Of a stretch of DNA of 64,000 bases, positions 9,463 through 17,238 are shown piece by piece. The notes under the pieces were generated by a model that had not been told where the DNA came from, did not search any database, and was given only the letters and a program-made list of their open reading frames with translations. Positions within the stretch are counted from its first letter, which is position 1, and every line of letters starts with the position of its first letter. The translations under genes were made by a program, and so were the position numbers. Source of the stretch: Cyanobacteria bacterium OH_PDB_230 (GTDB lineage Bacteria; Cyanobacteriota; Vampirovibrionia; Gastranaerophilales; Gastranaerophilaceae); assembly GCA_023421795.1 (NCBI GenBank), contig JAEZSO010000002.1, positions 868,001-932,000 on the forward strand, given 5' to 3'.

Positions 9463-9558
9463 TGTCTTTATGTTAGTTTCTCTCTAAATAAATTATATGT
9501 TTTTGTTTTGTAAAGAATAACATTTTTTTCACCGAAATAGAATGTTATTTTAAGGTTT

Positions 9559-11214
9559 TTAACTATGATTTTTCAATTTTGTTATTGCTTCTTCTGTTAA
9601 TTCTTTTGGAAAAGGTTCAATTATATTCTTAAATTTAAGCCCATAATGGAAAGCTGAAGGAACCTGACAGCATAGATGTTCATATTCATCGTCGATGGCA
9701 ACTATTCCGTGCTCTAAACCCGGAGGAACCACGCACATATCGCCTGCTTCAAGTATTCTGAGGTTGGTCTTGTGATTGTTGGATGTGCAAAAGGCTGCTT
9801 TTCCTTGAGTTAAAATATATATTTCTGTTTGTTTTTCCTCTTTGTTCTTGCCGTTTTCGTGTTTGTGTATCTGTTCTTCAGGTCTTATGATATTAAAGTT
9901 TCTTGCTTCTTTTACTTCATCACTTATAACCCTTGATACTCCTATATCAAGAGAACCTTTCTCGGTCCATTCAGTAGCATTCGTAATCCATTCAGTTGGT
10001 CTGGAATTAAACTGGTTATATTTTTCGCTATGTTTATATATCGTTAGTCCATTGCCTGCTTGGACAAGCCCTGTTATGTCATAGCCTGACTTGGTTGTTT
10101 TCTCCCAAATCCTTACTACGTCATCTTTTACGCTTCCATAAATGCCGACTTTGTCCCAAAGTTCTTTTTGTAATTCATCAATTTTGTAGAATGAATCCCA
10201 TACTGCTTTATCAGGGTTCTTTTCATCCCTTGTTAAAATTCTATGGCTGCATAATTTGTCATAAACCCAGTCAGGGCAGTCTTTGAAATCTTGTCTTGAA
10301 ACATCGCCGGAATTTTGAGCCGGATATTTGTCTCTGTTTTGGATTTGAACGTATAATTTTGAAACTTTATCTTTCTGTTCTTTTGACAAAGAGGTCTTGT
10401 TAAGTTCATTCATAAAATGTTTTATGCTCGGGTATTTGTAAAAATTAAGATAATCAGCGTTATAGTCTACAACTATACCTTCTTTGCGTAGAGCGTTATA
10501 TTCATCTTTCAAATAACTTTTATGAAAACATTTTTTATAGTAATAATTGTTTTTGTCGGCCAATGTTTCAAAATATTGTCTGTGCTCGTTAGTAGGGCTC
10601 ATTTTGGTAAACCATTTTGCGGGTCTTTTCGATGTGATTATCATCGGATTTCCCTTTAAAACATCGATTTTTGCATAGGTATTTTTATTTATTAGAACAG
10701 CGCCGGGTTCAAAAAGCTCAAAAATTTCTCCATTTAGAGATGTTGCTTTTAATTTCCCGTCAGATTGAAGGATAACCTGCGTATCATCAGGAAAATAAGT
10801 TTGGTGTTTTAGAAGATTCTTTGCTTCTTCCCCATAATATATAACTGTTTCAGTTTCATTATCAACAAGATAGCCCCCGTCATAACGTTTAATAAGAGGT
10901 ATATCACCTGAGTTTCCCAGCAGAATTGCTTTTTTAATGTTATTGCTTGTTAAGCCGCTAAAGGCAACGAGGCTGCCGCTTTTGTTGCTATCTAGGCTTT
11001 TAGACTCTGTTTTGTTTGCCGGGTTTGAAGGTATTAAATATGATCTTAATAGTTCTGCAGAAGGTACACTTTTAGCTTTATCTTCATTGTTTGCTTGTGA
11101 AGATAAAGATTTTTTGAATGAAGGTAGCGTCGCATTCTTTTTTAAATTGTGTCCGGAATCTATACTGGATGAAGAATACGCACTTGCAAATTTGCTGGAA
11201 GATACAGTTATCAT
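9559..11214 (-). CDS. Lineage-type protein with polar leader and C-terminal cupin domain
   Basis: A 551-residue protein I do not recognise as a whole. Residues 1-80 are Ser/Lys/Asn-rich and probably disordered, ending in V83-A-F85-S-G87. The centre (about 100-430) is hydrophilic with no family motif I can name. About residues 440-530 read as a single cupin: HKHENG, then GKAAFC, LEAGDMCVVPPGLEHGI. The cupin histidines suggest metal binding. No membrane segment or classical signal peptide is visible. It lies 97 bases upstream of the PHP gene on the same strand. Function unknown. Confidence 0.6.
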   Translation of the reverse strand: MITVSSSKFASAYSSSSIDSGHNLKKNATLPSFKKSLSSQANNEDKAKSVPSAELLRSYLIPSNPANKTESKSLDSNKSGSLVAFSGLTSNNIKKAILLGNSGDIPLIKRYDGGYLVDNETETVIYYGEEAKNLLKHQTYFPDDTQVILQSDGKLKATSLNGEIFELFEPGAVLINKNTYAKIDVLKGNPMIITSKRPAKWFTKMSPTNEHRQYFETLADKNNYYYKKCFHKSYLKDEYNALRKEGIVVDYNADYLNFYKYPSIKHFMNELNKTSLSKEQKDKVSKLYVQIQNRDKYPAQNSGDVSRQDFKDCPDWVYDKLCSHRILTRDEKNPDKAVWDSFYKIDELQKELWDKVGIYGSVKDDVVRIWEKTTKSGYDITGLVQAGNGLTIYKHSEKYNQFNSRPTEWITNATEWTEKGSLDIGVSRVISDEVKEARNFNIIRPEEQIHKHENGKNKEEKQTEIYILTQGKAAFCTSNNHKTNLRILEAGDMCVVPPGLEHGIVAIDDEYEHLCCQVPSAFHYGLKFKNIIEPFPKELTEEAITKLKNHS

Positions 11215-11341
11215 TTTCGGGTGGACCTTGATAAGAAACCACTTTTATAAACGAATAACAAATATTTTTTTGACAAATTTGGCTATATTGTGACCAGATA
11301 TTTACATTGTTTAATAGTAATAAATAAAACAGTGTAAAATA

Positions 11342-11893
11342 TTATCTTAGAAACTTAGATACAAAAGGTGAAGATTCTCCTCTACGAAGGAAATGGCCTG
11401 AAGGTCCTTCTCCAAGAAATTCAGAAAACCATGATTCGTGCTCTAATTCTTCATGAAGAATAGCAAGCGCTAAATCGTATGTTCTATGATCTTTTCCTGC
11501 TGTCATATTGCAAATGTTGTTGTAACCTCTTACGGCGCATCTTTCAGCTTTTACCAACACTTCAAGAATAGCTTTTGTATCATTTCTGTTTTCCGGTAAA
11601 GAAGCCGGAGGACAAATTGCAACGTTGTGAAAGTCGACCATTGAGTCCGGTAATTTTCCTCCCAGTTCATATATTCTTGGAACTAAAGATTCAAAATGGT
11701 TTCTGTCTTCTACTCTTGAGATTTCAACAATTTCTTTTAAAGTTTCACCTTCAATTCCGATTAAATTTGCTCTTAAAAGCGTATAGTAATAATAAGTTGT
11801 AAGCTCTGCTGCTGCATTTTTAACAAGCAGGTTCAATAAAACATCAACATCTACCCCAGCATTTTTAACGATTTCGATTGCAACTTGTGCCAT
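11342..11893 (-). CDS. Dps-like (DPSL/thioferritin-type) ferritin-like protein
   Basis: A 183-residue four-helix ferritin-like protein, probably an iron-storing, peroxide-detoxifying cage. Candidate diiron ligands are E30, D63/H66 (VEDRNH), E117 (KAERC) and E149/H152 (EELEH). C119 and C128 flank the third helix (ERCAVRGYNNIC), reminiscent of the cysteine pair described in Dps-like DPSL proteins. The stretch DHRTYDLALAILHEELEH is the strongest family signal. It is a single gene flanked by accessory proteins. The ferritin-like call is good; the DPSL subclass is a family-knowledge inference. Confidence 0.8.
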   Translation of the reverse strand: MAQVAIEIVKNAGVDVDVLLNLLVKNAAAELTTYYYYTLLRANLIGIEGETLKEIVEISRVEDRNHFESLVPRIYELGGKLPDSMVDFHNVAICPPASLPENRNDTKAILEVLVKAERCAVRGYNNICNMTAGKDHRTYDLALAILHEELEHESWFSEFLGEGPSGHFLRRGESSPFVSKFLR

Positions 11894-12214
11894 ATTATAA
11901 TTCTCCTAACTTTTAAATTCTTCTTTAATAATGTAATAAATCAGTGTTCGATTTGTTCATATCCTCCAGAAGGGTATAGACAGTTAGATTTAATTTATTA
12001 GCTTGTCCAAGATTTTTAATAGATTAGTGACGACAAAAATCTTCATCGTTGGCTTATTTTATTATTTTCTTTGTGTTTTAGATTATTGTTAATAAAATTG
12101 TGTTTTTGTAAACGTTTGTAAATTGTTTATTTAAAATTAGCATTTTTTAATTCTTATACCCATTAATGGAGAAGAAGTAGTGTTAGTATAAAAAAATTAT
12201 AAAGGAGCAAAATA
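11894..12214. other. Intergenic stretch between divergent ferritin-like and hypothetical genes
   Basis: No gene is visible in these 321 bases. TTTGTAAA occurs twice with a 10-base period (12105-12112 and 12115-12122), a possible regulator site on one helical face. A weak promoter for the rightward gene may be TTAATG (12163) with TATAAA (12187) at 18-base spacing. AAGGAG at about 12202 is the ribosome site of the next gene. Confidence 0.35.
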
Positions 12215-12775
12215 ATGCAAGTAAATAGTGTATCAAATCCTATGATGAGAAATCAAAGTAAGCAAGTTAATTTTTCGGGAATTAAAGAAATCGGAGAAAA
12301 TTTAGGTAAAGCTGTAGAATCCTCTCAAAGGGCTGTTTTGTTTACAAATGACTCTGATAAGTATGAAAGACAAACAGAAGAATTAATTAATAATGCTATT
12401 AGTGATGAAAAGTTTGATGATTTTTTGAAGCTAAATTTTGAAGGATTAGATAAACTCAGAGCTGAATCGAAAATATTAGGATGGCCTCGATCAGTCCAAA
12501 TTAAAGATATCGCAACAGAGTATGGCGGCACTAGCGGAGATTCACTTAAAGCAAAGATAAAAGGCTATGGCATGTTTTTACAAAAGTTGTTTAATGCGGA
12601 TAAGCAAATGACAGGCGAAAGCAAAGTCAGAGAAGATTTATATTATATAGCTAGCTATATGGCTCCTAAGTTAGATACTACAGATGTGCTCAAGTTAAAT
12701 ACAACCATGAAAGAGCCTACCTACAAGAAATTGCAGTATCTTGAATTTCCAGAGATCGATTATGTAGACGTATAG
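12215..12775 (+). CDS. Small lineage-type hypothetical with V-N-F-S-G leader motif
   Basis: A 186-residue protein with no recognised family. The first 17 residues are polar (Asn/Ser/Gln) with a Met-Met pair, followed by V18-N-F20-S-G22. The rest is mostly helical and charged and contains no cysteine or membrane segment. The start is supported by AAAGGAG nine bases upstream, and a terminator follows at 12808. It is transcribed alone between ferritin-like and solenoid genes, both on the other strand. The leader motif is shared with three other proteins here. Confidence 0.6.
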   Translation: MQVNSVSNPMMRNQSKQVNFSGIKEIGENLGKAVESSQRAVLFTNDSDKYERQTEELINNAISDEKFDDFLKLNFEGLDKLRAESKILGWPRSVQIKDIATEYGGTSGDSLKAKIKGYGMFLQKLFNADKQMTGESKVREDLYYIASYMAPKLDTTDVLKLNTTMKEPTYKKLQYLEFPEIDYVDV

Positions 12776-12807
12776 GTTATAAATATTGATGTTAAAATAT
12801 TTTATCT

Positions 12808-12832
12808 AAAAGGGCTCTGGATGAGTCCTTTT
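12808..12832 (+). terminator. Intrinsic terminator of the 186-residue hypothetical
   Basis: Arms AAAAGGGCTC (12808-12817) and GAGTCCTTTT (12823-12832), with one G-T wobble and loop TGGAT, are followed by more T residues. The hairpin lies 33 bases after the stop codon. Confidence 0.75.
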
Positions 12833-12982
12833 TTATGTGTGGAGGATTCTCTCTAAAAAGTAAAATACTCTGAAATTTCTGTTGGTAAGGAAATCCGTTC
12901 ATGAAAATGGTGTAGTCTTTTATCTCGTTGCTTTATTTTTGAGATTTGTTACTCTATATTTTATCAACTGTTAAATATTCGA

Positions 12983-14434
12983 TTATTTAATATCTCCACC
13001 AATACGAATATTTTTCGGGAAATTAATTAAATTTTTAACAAAGGCATCCCCTTTAATTTCTTTTAAATTCCCGTAGTTTTTGATTTTTGAATGGCCAAAG
13101 AAAGCATCACCACCAATAATTTCCAACTTCGACAAGTCGATTACATTTGAATTTGAAAAATCAGCTGTTCTTCCAATGTATTTTAATTCATCAAGACTCG
13201 TAATTTCAGAATTGGAAAAAATTGCGCCGCCTTTTATACACTCCAATTTTCCAAGACTACTAAGCCCGTTTAGAATAGCCAAGCCGCCAATTTCAGTAAT
13301 ATTACCCAAAGTTTTCAATGATGAATTCTCGAAAATTGCCTTGCCGGAAATCTTTTCGACATCTCTCATCATTTCTTTTTCATCAATTCCAAGATCTTTG
13401 AAAGTAACATTTTTAGAAGGTTGATGATATTCAGAAATCTCTATTTTTCCATTTGGTAATTGAGTTGTTTGAATATTGAAATAATTTAAAATCGAGTTAT
13501 AGTCTTTTGAGCCAATCAAATGCTGAATATCTTTTTTGTATTGTTGTTGTTCTAAAAATGTTTTTTTTGCTTTGGTTATATAAGAATCAGCACCTGCAAT
13601 ATTCTCTTGTTTTACAATATCTTCAACCTCAGAAATGTATTCAGGTGGAATTTTGGAATCATTTTTTCTTCCCTGAATTTCACATACAGAATTACCGTCC
13701 ATTCTTATACAGACTTGAGGTTTATAATTATCGGTATAAATATATATATCACCATCACTGAGATATTTTTCTGTCTTTTCATTTTTAGTGCACCAGGTCC
13801 GAGCGCTAAACACTTTTAACTTGTCTAAATTAAATATAAAATTATCGCTATCATGCTTTAATGAAGGGAATTTTGTCCATCCTTGAATTGGCAAATCATA
13901 GTATTTGCGAAGGTTATCGTTGTACATTTTTGAAAAATCAAACAACAATCTTGGTTCTTCTGTTAATTTTTTTTGAAGCTCATCTACAGTTATATCAAGA
14001 ACATCCGAGTTATATATGTAGGGAAGATTGTCAGAATTTGCTTTTAAACCTTTAGTAATTGATGAATAAACAATCAGAGCTAAAGAAGGATTTTTACTAT
14101 ATTTGTCAGAAGACAAAGCTTTTTTCCATCCATATAAAATTTCTTCTCTGTTGTATAAAGTTTTTTCATCTCGCCCCAAAAAGTTTTGTTTGCACAACTT
14201 TCCAAGTTCATTAGTAGCCCATTCTTTCATATCATTAGGAGATTTGAATTTTTCCAAAGGAGCCTTGAACATATTCGCACAAACAAGGTCAAATCCTTTC
14301 AGTTCGTTCTTTTTTATTGCGCCAAATGAGACAGTATCACAAGATAATGTCTTCATTTTTGGAGATGAATTTTGATACTTTTGATTGTTTATAGAGTTAA
14401 AATAAGTATAAGGATTGACTAATTGGATGCTCAT
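12983..14434 (-). CDS. Lineage-type protein with C-terminal 20-residue beta-solenoid repeats
   Basis: A 483-residue protein. A polar leader (1-34) ends in V35-S-F37-G38. The middle is an uncharacterised mixed domain. From about residue 360 to the end it carries roughly six consecutive 20-residue repeats of pattern xI(G/K)GxAxFxxSxIxxLxxLx, for example YIGRTADFSNSNVIDLSKLE and IIGGDAFFGHSKIKNYGNLK. The period and hydrophobic spacing suggest a right-handed solenoid of LRR-like or pentapeptide-like shape used for binding. A good GAGGT ribosome site precedes the ATG. No signal peptide is seen. Function unknown; a protein-interaction or effector role is a guess. Confidence 0.65.
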   Translation of the reverse strand: MSIQLVNPYTYFNSINNQKYQNSSPKMKTLSCDTVSFGAIKKNELKGFDLVCANMFKAPLEKFKSPNDMKEWATNELGKLCKQNFLGRDEKTLYNREEILYGWKKALSSDKYSKNPSLALIVYSSITKGLKANSDNLPYIYNSDVLDITVDELQKKLTEEPRLLFDFSKMYNDNLRKYYDLPIQGWTKFPSLKHDSDNFIFNLDKLKVFSARTWCTKNEKTEKYLSDGDIYIYTDNYKPQVCIRMDGNSVCEIQGRKNDSKIPPEYISEVEDIVKQENIAGADSYITKAKKTFLEQQQYKKDIQHLIGSKDYNSILNYFNIQTTQLPNGKIEISEYHQPSKNVTFKDLGIDEKEMMRDVEKISGKAIFENSSLKTLGNITEIGGLAILNGLSSLGKLECIKGGAIFSNSEITSLDELKYIGRTADFSNSNVIDLSKLEIIGGDAFFGHSKIKNYGNLKEIKGDAFVKNLINFPKNIRIGGDIK

Positions 14435-14505
14435 ACCTCAGTCAAAACACATACTAAAAATAAAATGCTAAAAAACCCAAAAATTTTAAAATATATTAAA
14501 TAGCT

Positions 14506-14537
14506 AAAAGAGTTTCAGATTATTCCGAAACTCTTTT
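14506..14537 (-). terminator. Intrinsic terminator after tRNA-Pro
   Basis: A perfect 11-bp stem AAAAGAGTTTC (14506-14516) / GAAACTCTTTT (14527-14537) has a 10-base loop. Read leftward it ends in U residues, isolating the tRNA from the solenoid-protein gene. Confidence 0.75.
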
Positions 14538-14548
14538 ATAATCAATGG

Positions 14549-14622
14549 TCGGGATGACACGATTTGAACGTGCGACCCCCTCGTCCCAAGCGAGGTGCGC
14601 TACCAAGCTGCGCTACATCCCG
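14549..14622 (-). tRNA. tRNA-Pro(UGG)
   Basis: A 74-base minus-strand cloverleaf. The acceptor CGGGATG pairs with CATCCCG and the discriminator is A. The anticodon arm CCUCG-CUUGGGA-CGAGG gives anticodon UGG. CCA is not encoded. Confidence 0.95.
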
Positions 14623-14702
14623 TTCGACTTATGTAATAAGTTTAACAACAACATTTTTTGTCGTCAAGTATGATTGATTAAATATTTTCTGCTTTAATTT
14701 GC

Positions 14703-14731
14703 TTTAAAGTTTAAAAAAAGTTTGCTATAAT
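14703..14731 (+). promoter_or_regulatory. Extended -10 promoter of the UPF0173-DUF3326-pilin operon
   Basis: TTTAAA at 14703-14708, a 17-base spacer ending in TGC, then TATAAT at 14726-14731. The TG-n extension makes this one of the best promoter matches in the window. The transcript start should be near 14738, before AAAAGGGGG and the ATG at 14756. Confidence 0.65.
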
Positions 14732-14755
14732 TGGCATAAACAAAAGGGGGTATCA

Positions 14756-15430
14756 ATGGAGTTAAGATATTTAGGACATAGTGCTTTTTACATCAGAAAA
14801 GATAATTATGGTATTTTAATCGATCCATTTCTGTCACAAAATCCGACTGCAAACTTCGATTTAAAAAAAGATCCCTTAACTCATATTTTAGTTACCCATG
14901 GACATAATGATCACTTGGGCGATTCAATTCCTCTTTCAAAAGCAACGGGAGCTCCGATAGTTGCTATATTTGAACTTGCTAACTATTGCGCCTCAAAAGG
15001 TGCCGTTACAATCCCTGTAGGTATGGGGGGAGAAATAAAAATGGAATGGGGAAGCGCATATTTCTTGCCCGCTTTTCACAGTAGTTCGCTGAGTAATGGG
15101 AATTATGCCGGAAATCCTGCCAGTATTTTACTTGATATTGACGGGGTAAAAATTTACCATGCCGGCGACACCGCACTAAACACGGAAATGAGATTGATTA
15201 AAGAGCTTTATAAACCTTATTATGGATTGTTGCCTATCGGCGGGCATTTTACTATGGGAGTGAATGAAGCAGCTTATGCGGCAAAAATGCTTGGAGTTCA
15301 GGAAGTTATTCCGATGCATTATAATACGTTTGATGTTATAAATGCCAGCCCGGAAGAATTCAGAAAAATCATCGAGCATCAAAACCAGAAATGCACTATA
15401 CTCAAGCCTAATGAAGCTATAGAAATATAA
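14756..15430 (+). CDS. UPF0173 metal-dependent hydrolase (metallo-beta-lactamase fold)
   Basis: A 224-residue cytoplasmic metallo-beta-lactamase-fold protein of the UPF0173 group. The zinc signature VTHGHNDHLGD (HxHxDH) lies near residue 47, with AFHSSS, HAGDT and PMHYNTFD supplying the further ligands. Length is typical (about 225-230). A strong promoter and AAGGGGG ribosome site precede it. It heads an apparent three-gene operon, 2 bases before DUF3326. Physiological substrate is not known for this family. Confidence 0.9.
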   Translation: MELRYLGHSAFYIRKDNYGILIDPFLSQNPTANFDLKKDPLTHILVTHGHNDHLGDSIPLSKATGAPIVAIFELANYCASKGAVTIPVGMGGEIKMEWGSAYFLPAFHSSSLSNGNYAGNPASILLDIDGVKIYHAGDTALNTEMRLIKELYKPYYGLLPIGGHFTMGVNEAAYAAKMLGVQEVIPMHYNTFDVINASPEEFRKIIEHQNQKCTILKPNEAIEI

Positions 15431-15432
15431 AT

Positions 15433-16422
15433 ATGATGCAAAGTGATGAAAAAAAATATTCTGTCTTTATCGTCCCAACAGGTATAGGAGCGTCTATCGG
15501 CGGGTTTGCCGGTGATGCCAGTTGTTACGCCAGAAAAATAGCTGAAAAAAAACCTTTGATAGTTAATCCCAACGTAGTTAATGCTGCTTGTTTTTCTGGA
15601 ATATCCCCGCAGATGCTTTACACAGAGGGTTGGACAATATCACAGTTATTGAAGGGGAATGTTTCTTTAATACCGTCAAAAAACAATAAAATCGGAGTTA
15701 TTTTTGATAAAGCTATCTCTAAAGAGATTTTAAATATACACATAAATACAATAAATGCAGTTAAAACCGTTTATGGCTGTGATGTCATCGGGTATGAGAT
15801 TACAGATGAAGAATGCGGCGTAGAATTTTTTATGACGGAAGAAGGAATCTCCACTGGTGCTTTGAAAAATAATAATACCCTGTTGATTTCTGCTGAAAGA
15901 CTAATTAAAAAAGGTGCAGAGGCAATAGCAGTGGTTTGTCATTTTGATGAGCCGCCTGATGATAATTATAAAGATGGAGAAGGTGCTGATATTATAGGTG
16001 GTGTCGAAGCGATAATATCACATTATTTAACCAGCAAGCTCTTTGTGCCGGTGGTTCACGCTCCTGCTTTTGAAAAAATTGAAATAACTGAAGAAATAGT
16101 CGATGCAAGAGCCGCTTCAGAATATATCACTCCAACTTTCTTGCCTTGCTTGCTTTTGGGACTCCAAAATGCCCCTCTAATACACAAGGGACTGGCGGAG
16201 GAATATATTTCTGTGAATAATATTTCTTCTTTGATTATGCCTTACAATTCATTGGGATCTTCAATTGTTTTAGATGCCCTGAAAAAGGGTATTAAGGTAA
16301 TAGCAGTTCAAGAAAATAAAACTGTGCTAAACATTGATAAATATGCTTTAATGTTGAATGATGATATAATTGCTGTTGATTCATACGAAGATTGTTTAGA
16401 AACGTTAGAAAAGGTTTATTAG
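15433..16422 (+). CDS. DUF3326 family protein
   Basis: A 329-residue protein whose opening VFIVPTGIGASIGGFAGDAS matches the DUF3326 family as I know it from cyanobacteria. NPNVVNAACFSG and a GEGADIIGGVEAIISHY segment follow. No membrane segment is visible. It is sandwiched between the UPF0173 gene and the pseudopilin with gaps of only 2 bases each, so the three are almost certainly co-transcribed. Function is unknown. Its occurrence supports a cyanobacteria-related host. Confidence 0.8.
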   Translation: MMQSDEKKYSVFIVPTGIGASIGGFAGDASCYARKIAEKKPLIVNPNVVNAACFSGISPQMLYTEGWTISQLLKGNVSLIPSKNNKIGVIFDKAISKEILNIHINTINAVKTVYGCDVIGYEITDEECGVEFFMTEEGISTGALKNNNTLLISAERLIKKGAEAIAVVCHFDEPPDDNYKDGEGADIIGGVEAIISHYLTSKLFVPVVHAPAFEKIEITEEIVDARAASEYITPTFLPCLLLGLQNAPLIHKGLAEEYISVNNISSLIMPYNSLGSSIVLDALKKGIKVIAVQENKTVLNIDKYALMLNDDIIAVDSYEDCLETLEKVY

Positions 16423-16424
16423 CG

Positions 16425-17228
16425 ATGTATAACAGAAAAAGTGCTTTTTCAATAGTCGAAATACTTTTAATGTTGGCAATAATAGGCATAATAATGAGCT
16501 TATTGGCGATTATTGTAATGCCAGGTGCTCCAAAATACAAAACAATGTATTACTATGGATTTAATAATATAAAAAAAATGGTTGGCGAAGTGGTTGCTCG
16601 AAGATCAGATGCCATGCTGCCTACCGATAACAACTTATTTTGTACCAGACTCACAGGTAACATAAATACGATGGGTGGAAGCACAAACTGTATAACGTTC
16701 TATTCATCCACCCTTTCTGCTCCTTTTGGTGGCATGATTACTTCAAATTTAACAAGCCCAAATTTTACTTTATCCAATGGGCAAAGAATATATATTTCAT
16801 CCAGAGCGGTTTTTGCAGCTACTGGTGCAGGATATAGAATAATTTCTATGGATTTGAACGGAGAATCTGGTCCTAACGAATTTAACAAGGATGTTGTCCC
16901 TTTTGCTGTTTTTGATAACGGTGAAGTCTATCCTCTAGGTTTAGCGGCAGAAGATACAGAATATTTAAAAACTACATTACGAGTTCATAAGTTTGATACC
17001 GGTTTAAAGACCAATACATTTGTAGCTGACAGCGGAGGAAATAAAATACTTAGCTATCGTCAGGCTACATGTCTTGCTGGGAATACTTCTTCTGTGTATA
17101 CAACATATTGTAATAACACGGCTCCTTTTTCTGCTGCTATAAATATGTCGAACTTGTGTAATCCAGCACTGACACAAGATTTTTGCAACATGGAAATCAA
17201 ACGTCCTCTAATAAACATGAAAATATAA
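16425..17228 (+). CDS. Type IV pilin-like / pseudopilin protein
   Basis: A 267-residue protein with a class III prepilin signal: a short basic MYNRKSA leader, cleavage before FSIVE (Glu at mature +5), then a hydrophobic helix to about residue 33. The -1 residue is Ala rather than the usual Gly. The remainder is a Ser/Thr/Asn-rich globular domain with several cysteines towards the C-terminus that could form disulphides. I chose the ATG at 16425, with AAGG upstream, over an in-frame start inside DUF3326. It would need the prepilin peptidase and an assembly platform, neither of which is in the window. A minor pilin or competence pseudopilin are both possible. Confidence 0.8.
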   Translation: MYNRKSAFSIVEILLMLAIIGIIMSLLAIIVMPGAPKYKTMYYYGFNNIKKMVGEVVARRSDAMLPTDNNLFCTRLTGNINTMGGSTNCITFYSSTLSAPFGGMITSNLTSPNFTLSNGQRIYISSRAVFAATGAGYRIISMDLNGESGPNEFNKDVVPFAVFDNGEVYPLGLAAEDTEYLKTTLRVHKFDTGLKTNTFVADSGGNKILSYRQATCLAGNTSSVYTTYCNNTAPFSAAINMSNLCNPALTQDFCNMEIKRPLINMKI

Positions 17229-17238
17229 TATTTGATTT

